The notes beneath the pieces are model-generated. The model did not search any database. It had not been told where the DNA came from and was given only the letters and a program-made list of their open reading frames with translations. A program made the position numbers and the translations under genes. Positions 33,550 to 41,924 of a DNA stretch of 47,614 nucleotides are shown here, in pieces. Origin of the DNA: Azospirillum sp. SYSU D00513. Its GTDB lineage: Bacteria; Pseudomonadota; Alphaproteobacteria; Azospirillales; Azospirillaceae. The DNA lies in contig NZ_JAFIQV010000049.1 in the NCBI RefSeq assembly GCF_017356015.1, positions 1-47,614 on the forward strand, read 5' to 3'. How positions within the stretch are numbered: the stretch's first letter is position 1; each line of letters begins with the position of its first letter.

Positions 33550-35865
33550 ATGCTGTCGCGTAACCTGGAACAGACGCTGCATCGAGCCCTGGCCCACGCG
33601 AACGAGCGCAGGCACGAATACGCGACGCTGGAACATCTTCTGCTCGCGTTGACCGAGGACTCCGATGCCACTGCCGTCTTGCGCGCATGCGGTGTCGATC
33701 TGGACCGCCTGCGTGCCGAACTGTCGGACTATCTCGACAACGAGCTTGCCAACCTGATCACCAACCGGCCCGACGACGCCAAGCCCACGGCCGGTTTCCA
33801 GCGCGTCCTCCAGCGCGCGGCCATTCACGTCCAATCGTCCGGGCGCGAAGAGGTGACGGGAGCAAATGTGCTCGTAGCGCTGTTCTCTGAACGCGAGAGC
33901 CACGCGGTCTATTTCCTGCAGGAGCAGGAGATGACCCGGTTCGATGCGGTCAACTACATCTCTCACGGGATCGCAAAGGCTCCGGGCCGCTCGGAAAACA
34001 AGCGGGTCACCGGGGCCGACGATGACGCGGCGGCGGAGAAGGTCGTGAAAAAAGGCAGCGAAGCCCTCGAGGCTTATTGCGTCAATCTCAACAAGAAGGC
34101 GGCGAGCGGGAAGATCGATCCGCTGATCGGCCGGGAGCAGGAGGTCGAGCGGACCATCCAGATCCTGTGCCGCCGGTCGAAGAACAACCCGCTCTATGTC
34201 GGCGACCCCGGTGTCGGCAAGACCGCCATCGCCGAGGGGCTGGCGCGCCGCATCGTCCATGGCGAAGTGCCGGAAGTGCTGAAGACCGCCACGATCTTCT
34301 CGCTCGACATGGGTTCGCTGCTGGCCGGCACGCGCTACCGCGGCGATTTCGAGGAGCGGCTGAAGGCCGTGGTCTCGGAGCTGGAGGCGCATGACGGGGC
34401 CATCCTCTTCATCGACGAGATCCACACGGTGATCGGCGCGGGCGCCACCTCGGGCGGCGCCATGGACGCCTCGAACCTGCTCAAGCCGGCGCTTGCCTCG
34501 GGTGCCCTGCGCTGCGTCGGTTCGACGACCTACAAGGAATACCGCAACTACTTCGAGAAGGACCGCGCGCTGGTGCGGCGCTTCCAGAAGATCGACGTCA
34601 ACGAGCCGTCGATCGACGACGCGATCAAGATCCTCCAGGGGATCAAGCCCTACTACGAGAAGCACCACCGCGTCCGCTACACCAACGACGCCGTGCGCTC
34701 GGCGGTGGAGCTGTCGGCGAAGTACATCAGCGACCGCAAGCTGCCGGACAAGGCCATCGACATCATCGACGAGGTCGGCGCCGCGCAGATGCTGCTGCCG
34801 GAGTCCAAGCGCAAGAAGACCATCTCCGTGAAGGACGTGGAGGCGGTGATCGCCAAGATCGCCCGCATCCCGCCGAAGTCGGTGAGCCGCGACGACAAGG
34901 AGACGCTCCTGAACCTGGAGCGCGACCTGAAGACCATGGTCTTCGGCCAGGACCGGGCCATCGACGCTCTGGTCTCCGCGATCAAGCTGGCGCGGGCCGG
35001 CCTGCGCGAGCCGGAGAAGCCCATCGGCAACTATCTCTTCACCGGCCCGACCGGCGTCGGCAAGACCGAGGTGGCCCGCCAGCTCGCCATGACGCTGGGC
35101 ATCGAGCTGACCCGCTTCGACATGTCGGAGTACATGGAGCGGCACACCGTGTCGCGGCTGATTGGCGCCCCTCCGGGCTATGTCGGCTTCGACCAGGGCG
35201 GCATGCTGACCGACGCCATCGACCAGCACCCGCACTGCGTCCTGCTGCTGGACGAGATCGAGAAGGCCCACCCGGACCTCTTCAACATCCTCCTGCAGAT
35301 CATGGACCACGGCAAGCTGACCGACCACAACGGCAAGGTCGTGGACTTCCGCAACGTGATCCTGATCATGACCTCGAACGCGGGCGCCTCGGACATGGCG
35401 AAGCCGGCCATCGGCTTCGAGCGCGAGCGCCGGGTGGACGAGGACAAGGAGGCCGTGGAACGGCTGTTCACGCCGGAGTTCCGCAACCGCCTGGACGCGA
35501 TCATCCCCTTCGCTCCGCTGACCCAGGAGGTCATCAGCCGCGTGGTCGACAAGTTCGTCATGCAGCTGGAAGCGCAGCTGGAGGACCGCGGCGTCTCGAT
35601 CGAGCTGTCGGAAGCCGCCCGCGACTGGCTGGGCCGCAAGGGGTACGATCCCCTTTACGGCGCCCGCCCGCTCGGACGCGTCATCCAGGAGCACATCAAG
35701 AAGCCGCTCGCCGAGGAGCTGCTGTTCGGCAAGCTGGCGAAGGGTGGCCTCGTCAAGATCGGCCTCGCGGACGACAAGCCGTCCTTCGAGTACACAGAGG
35801 GCTCCCGCGTCAAGCGCCGCCCGGACGAGGACGAGGACGACCTGATCCACGAAATGGTCGAGTAA
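33550..35865 (+). CDS. clpA: ATP-dependent Clp protease ATP-binding subunit ClpA
   Basis: A 771-residue AAA+ unfoldase. It has the two-repeat N domain (LEHLLLALTEDSDATAVLRACG), first AAA module with Walker A GDPGVGKTAIAEGLA and Walker B ILFIDEIHTVIGAG, and second module with Walker A GPTGVGKTEVARQLA and Walker B CVLLLDEIEKAHPD, then a C-terminal region with the arginine-finger segment and a D-rich tail. The absence of a long M domain rules out ClpB. It feeds unfolded proteins to ClpP (not in this window). It forms an operon with clpS and ends at a strong terminator. Confidence 0.97.
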   Translation: MLSRNLEQTLHRALAHANERRHEYATLEHLLLALTEDSDATAVLRACGVDLDRLRAELSDYLDNELANLITNRPDDAKPTAGFQRVLQRAAIHVQSSGREEVTGANVLVALFSERESHAVYFLQEQEMTRFDAVNYISHGIAKAPGRSENKRVTGADDDAAAEKVVKKGSEALEAYCVNLNKKAASGKIDPLIGREQEVERTIQILCRRSKNNPLYVGDPGVGKTAIAEGLARRIVHGEVPEVLKTATIFSLDMGSLLAGTRYRGDFEERLKAVVSELEAHDGAILFIDEIHTVIGAGATSGGAMDASNLLKPALASGALRCVGSTTYKEYRNYFEKDRALVRRFQKIDVNEPSIDDAIKILQGIKPYYEKHHRVRYTNDAVRSAVELSAKYISDRKLPDKAIDIIDEVGAAQMLLPESKRKKTISVKDVEAVIAKIARIPPKSVSRDDKETLLNLERDLKTMVFGQDRAIDALVSAIKLARAGLREPEKPIGNYLFTGPTGVGKTEVARQLAMTLGIELTRFDMSEYMERHTVSRLIGAPPGYVGFDQGGMLTDAIDQHPHCVLLLDEIEKAHPDLFNILLQIMDHGKLTDHNGKVVDFRNVILIMTSNAGASDMAKPAIGFERERRVDEDKEAVERLFTPEFRNRLDAIIPFAPLTQEVISRVVDKFVMQLEAQLEDRGVSIELSEAARDWLGRKGYDPLYGARPLGRVIQEHIKKPLAEELLFGKLAKGGLVKIGLADDKPSFEYTEGSRVKRRPDEDEDDLIHEMVE

Positions 35866-35910
35866 GGCGCCGCGCCGAGAACCCTCGGATCGAGGCCCGT
35901 GATGAAGCAG

Positions 35911-35940
35911 CAGGGGGACCGAAAGGTCCCCCTGTTTTTT
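35911..35940 (+). terminator. Rho-independent terminator of clpS-clpA
   Basis: CAGGGGGACC-GAAA-GGTCCCCCTG is a perfect 10-bp stem with a GNRA loop (35911-35934), followed by TTTTTT. Textbook structure, 45 bp after the clpA stop. Confidence 0.95.
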
Positions 35941-35994
35941 GCGTGCTCCGCTTCGGCGCGGGGGAATGGCCCCCGTGGTGCCGCCGGACGGCCT

Positions 35995-36882
35995 TCACGC
36001 GCGTTCAGCGGGGAGGCCAAGCTTGGCCAGCTGCTGTTCCACATGCTGCGTCACGCGCAGGCGGCTCTCGCCATACACCGAGGGCACGGGGGCGAGCGCC
36101 CGTTTCAACACGGCGGACAGTCCCTCCCGCGGAAGGAGCGGGTCCGCGAAGGCCGATGCCAGGATCGCAGCCTCATACCCGTCGAGCTGCGGAAAGAAAT
36201 CGCGGATCAGCTGGGCGCGGATCAGGTTCACGGCGGCCGCGACGACGCCCGACCGCGACATGTTTCCGCCGTACCAGCGGTAGCGGACCAGCGTCCTGTC
36301 GAGGTTTCCGAAGACCGCGCCGGCCCGCATCGCGTCGATCCAGAAGGCGAGGTCTTCCGCGGCAAGGAAGGACGGGTTGTAGCGCAGCCTCCGCCGCTCC
36401 AGAAGGCTGCGCCGGAAACAGGACGTCGGGTTGTAGATGTTGCCCCGCGCGATCAGGAAATTCGCCTTTATGTCCTCGTCCCGCTGCCAGGCGGGCGCCA
36501 GGCTGTTGACCTTTCCGAAGATCTCGATCCCGCCGCCGCAGACCTCCACCTCGGGGTTCTTCTCGAGATAGGCGAGTTGCGCCGACAGGCGGTCCGGTAG
36601 CGCCACGTCGTCGCAGTCCATCCGCGCGATGAACTGCCCGCGCGCGAGGCTGAGTCCGATGTTGGCGGCGGATGCGATCCCGAAGTTGGCCGGATTGCGG
36701 ATGAGCGCGATGCGCGCATCCGCGAAGCCCGCGACGATGGCTGCCGTCCGGTCCGATGATCCGTCATCGATGACGATGAACTCGAAATCCGGCATGTCCT
36801 GGGCCAGGATCGAGCCGATGGCCTCGCCGATGAAACTCTCGCCGTTGCAAGCCGTCATGACGACCGAGAGCAGCGGCGTCAT
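35995..36882 (-). CDS. Glycosyltransferase family 2 protein
   Basis: A 295-residue enzyme. The GT-A fold starts at LLSVVMTACNGESFIGEAIGSI; the nucleotide-sugar site is FIVIDDGSSDRT; the metal-binding DxD is in FIARMDCDDVALPDRL. The acceptor half contains FLAAEDLAFWIDAM, with an E-D pair matching the catalytic base position. It transfers a sugar from a nucleotide donor, probably to a cell-surface glycan or to flagellin; the donor and acceptor are unknown. CGGAGA precedes the ATG at 36882, so an upstream in-frame ATG at 36954 is rejected. It is a lone gene next to a FemAB-like gene on the same strand. Confidence 0.88.
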   Translation of the reverse strand: MTPLLSVVMTACNGESFIGEAIGSILAQDMPDFEFIVIDDGSSDRTAAIVAGFADARIALIRNPANFGIASAANIGLSLARGQFIARMDCDDVALPDRLSAQLAYLEKNPEVEVCGGGIEIFGKVNSLAPAWQRDEDIKANFLIARGNIYNPTSCFRRSLLERRRLRYNPSFLAAEDLAFWIDAMRAGAVFGNLDRTLVRYRWYGGNMSRSGVVAAAVNLIRAQLIRDFFPQLDGYEAAILASAFADPLLPREGLSAVLKRALAPVPSVYGESRLRVTQHVEQQLAKLGLPAERA

Positions 36883-37030
36883 CGCGAGTCTCCGCCGGCC
36901 TGGCATAGTCGGCTCATCGGACAGGTCCCCTCCGGTTGATCGAGGGCGCATCATACCGCCCTCCCCGGAAAAGGCCCATCTTCCTGAGACACCGCGCGGC
37001 GGCCGGGACGGGCTTCACCGGTCCAAGGCC

Positions 37031-38197
37031 CTACTCCTCGCCCTCCCGGCGGTAGGGTGACAGCTCCGCCAGCGCCTCGATCTCGGCCTCGACGGCCGCC
37101 CGTTCGCGGCGCAGGAAATCCTTCACCGCGCGGCCGAGCGCCGGATCGGCGATCCAGTGGGCGCTGTAGGTCGTGACCGGCAGGTATCCACGCTGGATCT
37201 TGTGCTCGCCCTGCGCGCCCGCTTCCACCCGTTTCAGCCCCCGCGCGATGGCGAAGTCCAGTGCGGCGTAGTAGCAGGCCTCGAAATGCAGGAAGCGGTA
37301 GCTGCCGTCAGAGCCCCAGTTGCGGCCATACAGAGTGTCCTCGCCCAGAAGGTTGAGGGCGCCGGCGACCCACTCCCCGCCGTCCTCGCACATCACCAGC
37401 ACCACCTGGTCGGCCATGGTCTCGCCGAGCAGGCGGAAGAATTCCGGCGTGAGATAGCCGCCGCCCCATTTGCGGTCGGTCGTGTCCATGTAGAAGCGGT
37501 GGAAGGCGTCCCAATGCTCCGCCTTCAGGTCCGCGCCGGTGAGGGTGTGGAGCCGCACCCCGCTCTCGGCGACCGAACGCCGCTCCTTGCGGATGGCCTT
37601 GCGCTTGCGGGAGTTCAGGGCGCCGAGGAAATCATCGAAGCTGCCGTAGCCCCGGTTCTCCCAATGGTACTGGACACCGGTCCGCCGCAGCCAGCCGGCC
37701 TCCCCCAGCCGGGACCAGTCGCGCTCCGCCGGAAAGGTGACATGGACGGAGGAGACGCCGTACCGCCGCGCCACCTCCTCCATGGCTTCGATCAGGGCGG
37801 CGGCGACCGCCTCCCCCGCCTCGGGCGCGATCAGCAGGCGTGGCCCCGGCACCGGCGTGAAGGGCACCGCAACCTGGAGCTTGGGGTAATAGCGCCCGCC
37901 CGCCTCCTCGTAGGCGCGGGCCCAGCCATGGTCGAAGACATACTCGCCCATGGAATGGCTCTTCAGGTACATCGGGACGGCGCCGACCATGCGGCCGGAG
38001 GCGTCGAACGCCGCAAGATGGCTCGGCCGCCAGCCCGTCCGCGCGACGGCCGACCCGGATTCCTCCAGCGCCAGAAGGAAGGCGTGGCGCAGGAACGGGT
38101 TGCCGGGTCCCGCGCACCGGTCCCAGCCGGCCGGATCCGCCAGGCCGATCCCGGTCAGCACCTTGACCGTGACGGTGTTGTCGCTCGCGTCGGGCAT
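37031..38197 (-). CDS. FemAB-like (DUF482 type) acyltransferase-fold protein
   Basis: A 388-residue protein of the GNAT-like FemAB group. Family phrases include GNPFLRHAFLLALEESGS, MYLKSHSMGEYVFDHGWARAY, LNSRKRKAIRKERRSVAESG and the C-terminal GLKRVEAGAQGEHKIQRGYLP. The class transfers aminoacyl or acyl groups, but the substrate of this bacterial family is not known. GAGAGGAGCGCC before ATG at 38197 fixes the start. It lies downstream of the Rid gene on the same strand, with about 150 bp between, and upstream of the GT2 gene. Confidence 0.85.
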   Translation of the reverse strand: MPDASDNTVTVKVLTGIGLADPAGWDRCAGPGNPFLRHAFLLALEESGSAVARTGWRPSHLAAFDASGRMVGAVPMYLKSHSMGEYVFDHGWARAYEEAGGRYYPKLQVAVPFTPVPGPRLLIAPEAGEAVAAALIEAMEEVARRYGVSSVHVTFPAERDWSRLGEAGWLRRTGVQYHWENRGYGSFDDFLGALNSRKRKAIRKERRSVAESGVRLHTLTGADLKAEHWDAFHRFYMDTTDRKWGGGYLTPEFFRLLGETMADQVVLVMCEDGGEWVAGALNLLGEDTLYGRNWGSDGSYRFLHFEACYYAALDFAIARGLKRVEAGAQGEHKIQRGYLPVTTYSAHWIADPALGRAVKDFLRRERAAVEAEIEALAELSPYRREGEE

Positions 38198-38348
38198 GGC
38201 GCTCCTCTCCCCTGCTTCCGGGGCTCCCTTCCCCGGGACCCTCTCCCGGATGCTTCGCCAAGGGAGGTGGGCAGCACGCCGCACCGCGGCAAGGCGGGGC
38301 ACGGCTGTCATGCCCCGGCCGGCCTGGCGCCCCGGACGCTGTGGTGGG

Positions 38349-38816
38349 TCAGGCGATTTCGAAGATGGCGTCAACCTCGACCGCCACGTTGGCCGGCAGC
38401 GACGGGGCGCCAACGGCGGCGCGGGCGTGCTTGCCGGCCTCGCCGAACACGTCCAGCATCAGCTCCGACGCGCCGTTGATCACGGCGGGGTGGTCGTGGA
38501 AATCCGCCCCGGAATTCACGAAGCCGCCGAGGCGCAGCACCCGCACGACCCGGTCGAGGTCGCCGCCCAGCGCGGCGCGCGCCTGCGCCAGGATGTTCAG
38601 GCCGCACAGCCTTGCGGCTTCCCTTCCCTGCTCGACGGTGAAGTCCTGCCCGACCTTGCCGATGAACTTGCGCTCGCCGTTCCACACCGTGATCTGGCCG
38701 GACACATAGAGCGTGTTGCCCGAGATGGTGGTGGGCACATAGGCCGCCACCGGCGCCGCCGCCTGCGGCAGTTCGATTCCCAGTTCCTTCAGTCGCGCGT
38801 CGATCCGTCCGGACAT
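38349..38816 (-). CDS. Rid-family protein lacking the catalytic arginine
   Basis: A 155-residue protein with the chorismate-mutase-like fold of Rid proteins (VSGQITVWNGERKFIGKVG, ARLCGLNILAQARAALGGDLDRVVRVLRLGGFVNS, ASELMLDVFGEAGKHARAAVG). RidA deaminates reactive enamines using an Arg in P-A-R; here the site reads P141-A-N143, so the Arg is absent. The C-terminal VAVEVDAIFEI and 155-residue length fit the Atu1953-like subgroup, whose function is not known. It is transcribed leftward with the FemAB-like gene. The flagellin gene is divergent on its right. Confidence 0.85.
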   Translation of the reverse strand: MSGRIDARLKELGIELPQAAAPVAAYVPTTISGNTLYVSGQITVWNGERKFIGKVGQDFTVEQGREAARLCGLNILAQARAALGGDLDRVVRVLRLGGFVNSGADFHDHPAVINGASELMLDVFGEAGKHARAAVGAPSLPANVAVEVDAIFEIA

Positions 38817-39273
38817 GCCTCGTCATTCTCCCTGTGGTGGGGCCGGTCGCCCCCTGTGAAGGACGCCTCCGGCGGCCGGCGGAGCCGGGACACGGCGCGA
38901 AGGCCCACCCTTGGCGTCAGCCCCGACGATAGCCGCGCCGGAGCGGTGCTCCAAGCCCCTTCCCGCGGCGGCGGGCGCCAGAGGGAATGGTGGGAAGATT
39001 CGTCCACGGGGCCGGGACGAGTCCCCTCTTCTGCCCGGCAAACTTTTCCATGCGCTTCCCGGCAGCTTCCGCCGCCGGACGGGCGCGTGATGGCCGCATG
39101 ACGGCGGGCGCACGGCCGAAAGCCATAGGAATCAAGGCCGAAACCGCAGGCGGCCCGGCTCTCCGGAGAGTTGGCACGGCGCTTGATACTAAGAAAGCGA
39201 ACGCAAATGCCCGTTGCCTCGCCCGGTTTCAAGCACCAGTCGCGAGGCGAGCCTCAGAAGGAGACTTGGAGCC
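38817..39273. other. Intergenic region upstream of flagellin
   Basis: About 460 bp between divergent genes. No supportable gene was seen. The right end contains a sigma54-type promoter, listed separately. The rest is GC-rich without other clear signals. Confidence 0.65.
39171..39188 (+). promoter_or_regulatory. Sigma54-type promoter of the flagellin gene
   Basis: TTGGCACGGCGCTTGATA matches the sigma54 pattern YTGGCACGRNNNTTGCW with correct -24/-12 spacing; only the C of the -12 GC is changed to A. The flagellin ATG lies about 85 bp downstream. Sigma54-driven flagellins need an enhancer-binding activator, which is not in this window. Confidence 0.7.
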
Positions 39274-41136
39274 ATGGCCATCAACGACGTCGCCCTCACC
39301 GCTTCCATGCGCACCAACCTGCTGCAGCTGCAGAAGGTTGACGGCCAGATCGCGCAGAAGCAGAACATCCTCGCCACCGGAAACAAGATCAACTCGGCGC
39401 TGGATGGCCCGACGTCGTTCTTCGCCGCCAAGGGCCTGACCCAGCGCGCCGGCGACCTGACCGCCCTCAAGGACTCCATGGGCCAGGCGGTCAGCACCAT
39501 CAAGGCGGCCGACAAGGGCGTCACCGCGATCACCTCGATGATCGAGCAGGCCAAGGGCCTGACGACCGCCGCCTACTCCGCGCTGGGCGACGACGCCGGC
39601 TCGATCGCCACCCGCAAGTCGCTGGCCGCCCAGTTCAACGGCCTGAAGGAGCAGATCGACAAGCTCGCCGCCGACTCCGGCTACGCCGGCAAGAACCTGC
39701 TGGCGGGCGACGGCATGCGCCTCGACGCGACCAGCTCGTCGCGCGCCGCGGTGAACAGCATCGTCGGCGTCGACAACGCCCGCGTCACCAACGTCGTGTC
39801 CACCGACACCTACATGCTGCGCGTGAAGGGCGACGGCTCGATCGAAGCCAAGGCGGGCGACATCGCCGACGCCGAACAGGCGCACGGCCTGATCGGGCTG
39901 AAGCTGTCCGGCACGATGAGCTCCAGCTTCGGCAACTTCTCCGACGTCCAGGTCGAGGTGCGCGGCGCCGAGGGCCGCGAGCGTTCCTTCATCCTCTCGG
40001 ATGGCGAGGAATCGCGCACCATCAACTACTTCGACAACAGCCAGACGGTCTCCGCCGACCTCAAGACGGCCGCCAAGAGCGGCACCGCCCAGGTCAGCTC
40101 GGTGACGATCAGCGGCACGATCGAGGAAGGCGACATCTTCACCATCACGGTCGAGAACCAGACCTTCACCTACAAGGCGACGGCCGGCGACACGATGATC
40201 GGCGAGGACGCCCGCGAGGAGGTCGCGACGCGGCTGCAGGAGTCGATCAGTAACGCCCTGCTATCCGGCGGCCGCCTGTCCAGTTCGGACCTGGCGACCG
40301 TCAGCTTCGACGGCAACACCGTCACGCTCACCGGCCAGACCACGACCGGCGTCATCCGCGACGTTTCCGTCAGCGCGAAGGCCGAGAACGCCCTGACCAA
40401 GCGCATCTCCGAGAGCTTCGCCTCGGGCACGATCGTGTCCTTCACGGTCGACCGCAAGCAGCTCGAGAACGCGGCCAACGGCGGCAACGGCATCTCCAGC
40501 ATCCAGAAGATGGTGGACATCTCGGTCGAGGTCACCAACCTGACCGGCAACACCGTGACCCGCAGCGGCATGTCGGACCGTGGCGCCGGGAAGCTGGGTG
40601 ATGGCGAGCAGTCCTTCGTCTTCGACAGCGGCACCGTCCGCTTCAAGCTGGACGAAGGCGAGATCATGCAGGCGGCGACCGCGAACGCGGCGGCCAACAT
40701 CGTCACCACCCAGGTCACGGACTCCAACACGTCCAACGACCTGACGGTGCAGCTGAACGAGCGCAACACCAACGCCATCACGGTGGAGTCGCAGAACCTG
40801 TCCACCAGCGGCCAGGGCCTGCGGCTCGACTTCGCCACCAACGACTGGACCGACCGCGCCGACATCGACAACGCGGTGAAGAGCATCGACTTCGCCCAGC
40901 AGAGGCTGCGGTCGGCGTCGCAGAACCTCTCGACGAACCTGAACGTCATCACGACCCGCGAGAGCTTCACCAAGGAGTTCAGCGACGTTCTGGTCGAAGG
41001 CGCCAACAAGCTGACGCTGGCCGACCAGAACGAGGAGGGCGCGAGCCTGCTGATGCTGCAGACGCGGCAGCAGCTCGGCACCATCGCCCTCTCGCTGGCC
41101 AACCAGTCCCAGCAGTCCATCCTCCGCCTGTTCTAA
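39274..41136 (+). CDS. Flagellin, long form
   Basis: A 620-residue flagellin. The conserved N-terminal D0/D1 region (AINDVALTASMRTNLLQLQKV, then QNILATGNKINSALDGPTSFFAAKGL) and C-terminal D0 (LADQNEEGASLLMLQTRQQLGTIALSLANQSQQSILRLF) assemble the filament core. The variable middle, about 190-500, is Thr/Ser-rich and would face outward. The length is near that of the glycosylated polar flagellin of Azospirillum brasilense. It is secreted through the flagellar export system. GAAGGAGACTTGGAGCC precedes the ATG, and a sigma54-type promoter lies upstream. It ends at a strong hairpin. Whether the two glycosyltransferases in this window act on it is unknown. Confidence 0.95.
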   Translation: MAINDVALTASMRTNLLQLQKVDGQIAQKQNILATGNKINSALDGPTSFFAAKGLTQRAGDLTALKDSMGQAVSTIKAADKGVTAITSMIEQAKGLTTAAYSALGDDAGSIATRKSLAAQFNGLKEQIDKLAADSGYAGKNLLAGDGMRLDATSSSRAAVNSIVGVDNARVTNVVSTDTYMLRVKGDGSIEAKAGDIADAEQAHGLIGLKLSGTMSSSFGNFSDVQVEVRGAEGRERSFILSDGEESRTINYFDNSQTVSADLKTAAKSGTAQVSSVTISGTIEEGDIFTITVENQTFTYKATAGDTMIGEDAREEVATRLQESISNALLSGGRLSSSDLATVSFDGNTVTLTGQTTTGVIRDVSVSAKAENALTKRISESFASGTIVSFTVDRKQLENAANGGNGISSIQKMVDISVEVTNLTGNTVTRSGMSDRGAGKLGDGEQSFVFDSGTVRFKLDEGEIMQAATANAAANIVTTQVTDSNTSNDLTVQLNERNTNAITVESQNLSTSGQGLRLDFATNDWTDRADIDNAVKSIDFAQQRLRSASQNLSTNLNVITTRESFTKEFSDVLVEGANKLTLADQNEEGASLLMLQTRQQLGTIALSLANQSQQSILRLF

Positions 41137-41158
41137 CCGGCGGGAACGGACCAAAGGA

Positions 41159-41184
41159 AAGGGCGCCCCCTCGGGGGCGCCCTT
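41159..41184 (+). terminator. Rho-independent terminator of the flagellin gene
   Basis: AAGGGCGCCCCC (41159-41170) pairs with GGGGGCGCCCTT (41173-41184), with CTTCTTCG after it. The loop is tight (TC plus opened end pairs). It sits 22 bp after the stop. Confidence 0.85.
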
Positions 41185-41243
41185 CTTCGTTTCGGCCGTC
41201 AAGCCGGCGCGCGGCCGTTCCGGCGCCCGGCCCGGCGGTTCTC

Positions 41244-41282
41244 ATACCGGGTTCGGAAAATTCCGGCCTCCGAACCCGGTAT
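41244..41282. repeat. Perfect 14-bp inverted repeat
   Basis: ATACCGGGTTCGGA (41244-41257) is exactly complementary to TCCGAACCCGGTAT (41269-41282), with an 11-bp spacer. It lies between the convergent flagellin gene and an unknown gene. No T tract follows on either strand, so it is more than a simple terminator or is a degenerate one. Confidence 0.8.
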
Positions 41283-41333
41283 AGGGCCGCGACTGCGGCC
41301 CCGCGCCCCGCCCCCTGCGCCACGGGGCGCGGC

Positions 41334-41356
41334 AGTCCTGACCACAGGTCAGGACT
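41334..41356. terminator. Hairpin at the end of the convergent unknown gene
   Basis: AGTCCTGACC-ACA-GGTCAGGACT is a perfect 10-bp stem with a 3-base loop, 14 bp downstream of the stop of the leftward gene. There is no T tract on the minus strand, so rho-independent termination is uncertain. Confidence 0.45.
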
Positions 41357-41370
41357 TCATGAAAATCGTA

Positions 41371-41832
41371 TCAATGCGTTTCGGCGAAGGTGATGCAGGC
41401 CACGCCGAAATTGCCCATCTGGTCGTACGGCATGGGGATCGCCAGGCGGTCGGTGCGGGACGGGCCGCTGCGGTCCACGTGGCAGAACACCAGCGCGTTC
41501 ACGCTGGAACCCATGGTCTGGAGCATCACCTCGTTGTACCAGTGGGGCTCGCCCCGGATGGTCATCTCCAGCGGGGCGGTGACGCTGACGAACAGGCCGC
41601 TCGACGCGTTGTGCAGGAGCGAGTTGGCGACGCAGATCATGCCGACCCGCCGCAGCTCGCCAAGCGGCAGGCGGATCTGGAAGAGCGGCGAGCCCCCGGC
41701 CTCCTCGCCGTAGAGCGTGACGAAATCGCGGGTCTTGCTGGACCAGTCCAGGCCGAAGTCGGTGAGCGGGCTGTCGTCTTCCGAACCGAGGCGAACACTC
41801 TGAGGCTGGGGGATCGACGTGCGGGACCGCAT
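41371..41832 (-). CDS. Protein of unknown function, beta-rich, next to flagellin
   Basis: A 153-residue soluble protein. No motif is recognised. The sequence alternates strands (KTRDFVTLYGEEAGGSPLFQIRLPL, GLFVSVTAPLEMTIRGEP, VNALVFCHVDRSG, GNFGVACITFAET), suggesting a beta-sandwich. GGAGAATTCCC before the ATG is a good ribosome site. It is convergent with flagellin, separated by a run of three inverted repeats. Codon use and GC match its neighbours. A flagellar or surface role is possible only from position. Confidence 0.6.
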   Translation of the reverse strand: MRSRTSIPQPQSVRLGSEDDSPLTDFGLDWSSKTRDFVTLYGEEAGGSPLFQIRLPLGELRRVGMICVANSLLHNASSGLFVSVTAPLEMTIRGEPHWYNEVMLQTMGSSVNALVFCHVDRSGPSRTDRLAIPMPYDQMGNFGVACITFAETH

Positions 41833-41924
41833 GGGAATTCTCCGTCAGTGTGTTCCAACCAGAACAACCGTGACGGCGCCAGGATCGCGGGCGTGGCCGC
41901 CGGGATCACAAGACGCAAGCGGGA

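Noticed and set aside
38817..39273. A small plus-strand frame before flagellin (MVGRFVHGAGTSP).
   Set aside because: It has no ribosome site or motif and overlaps the flagellin promoter region.
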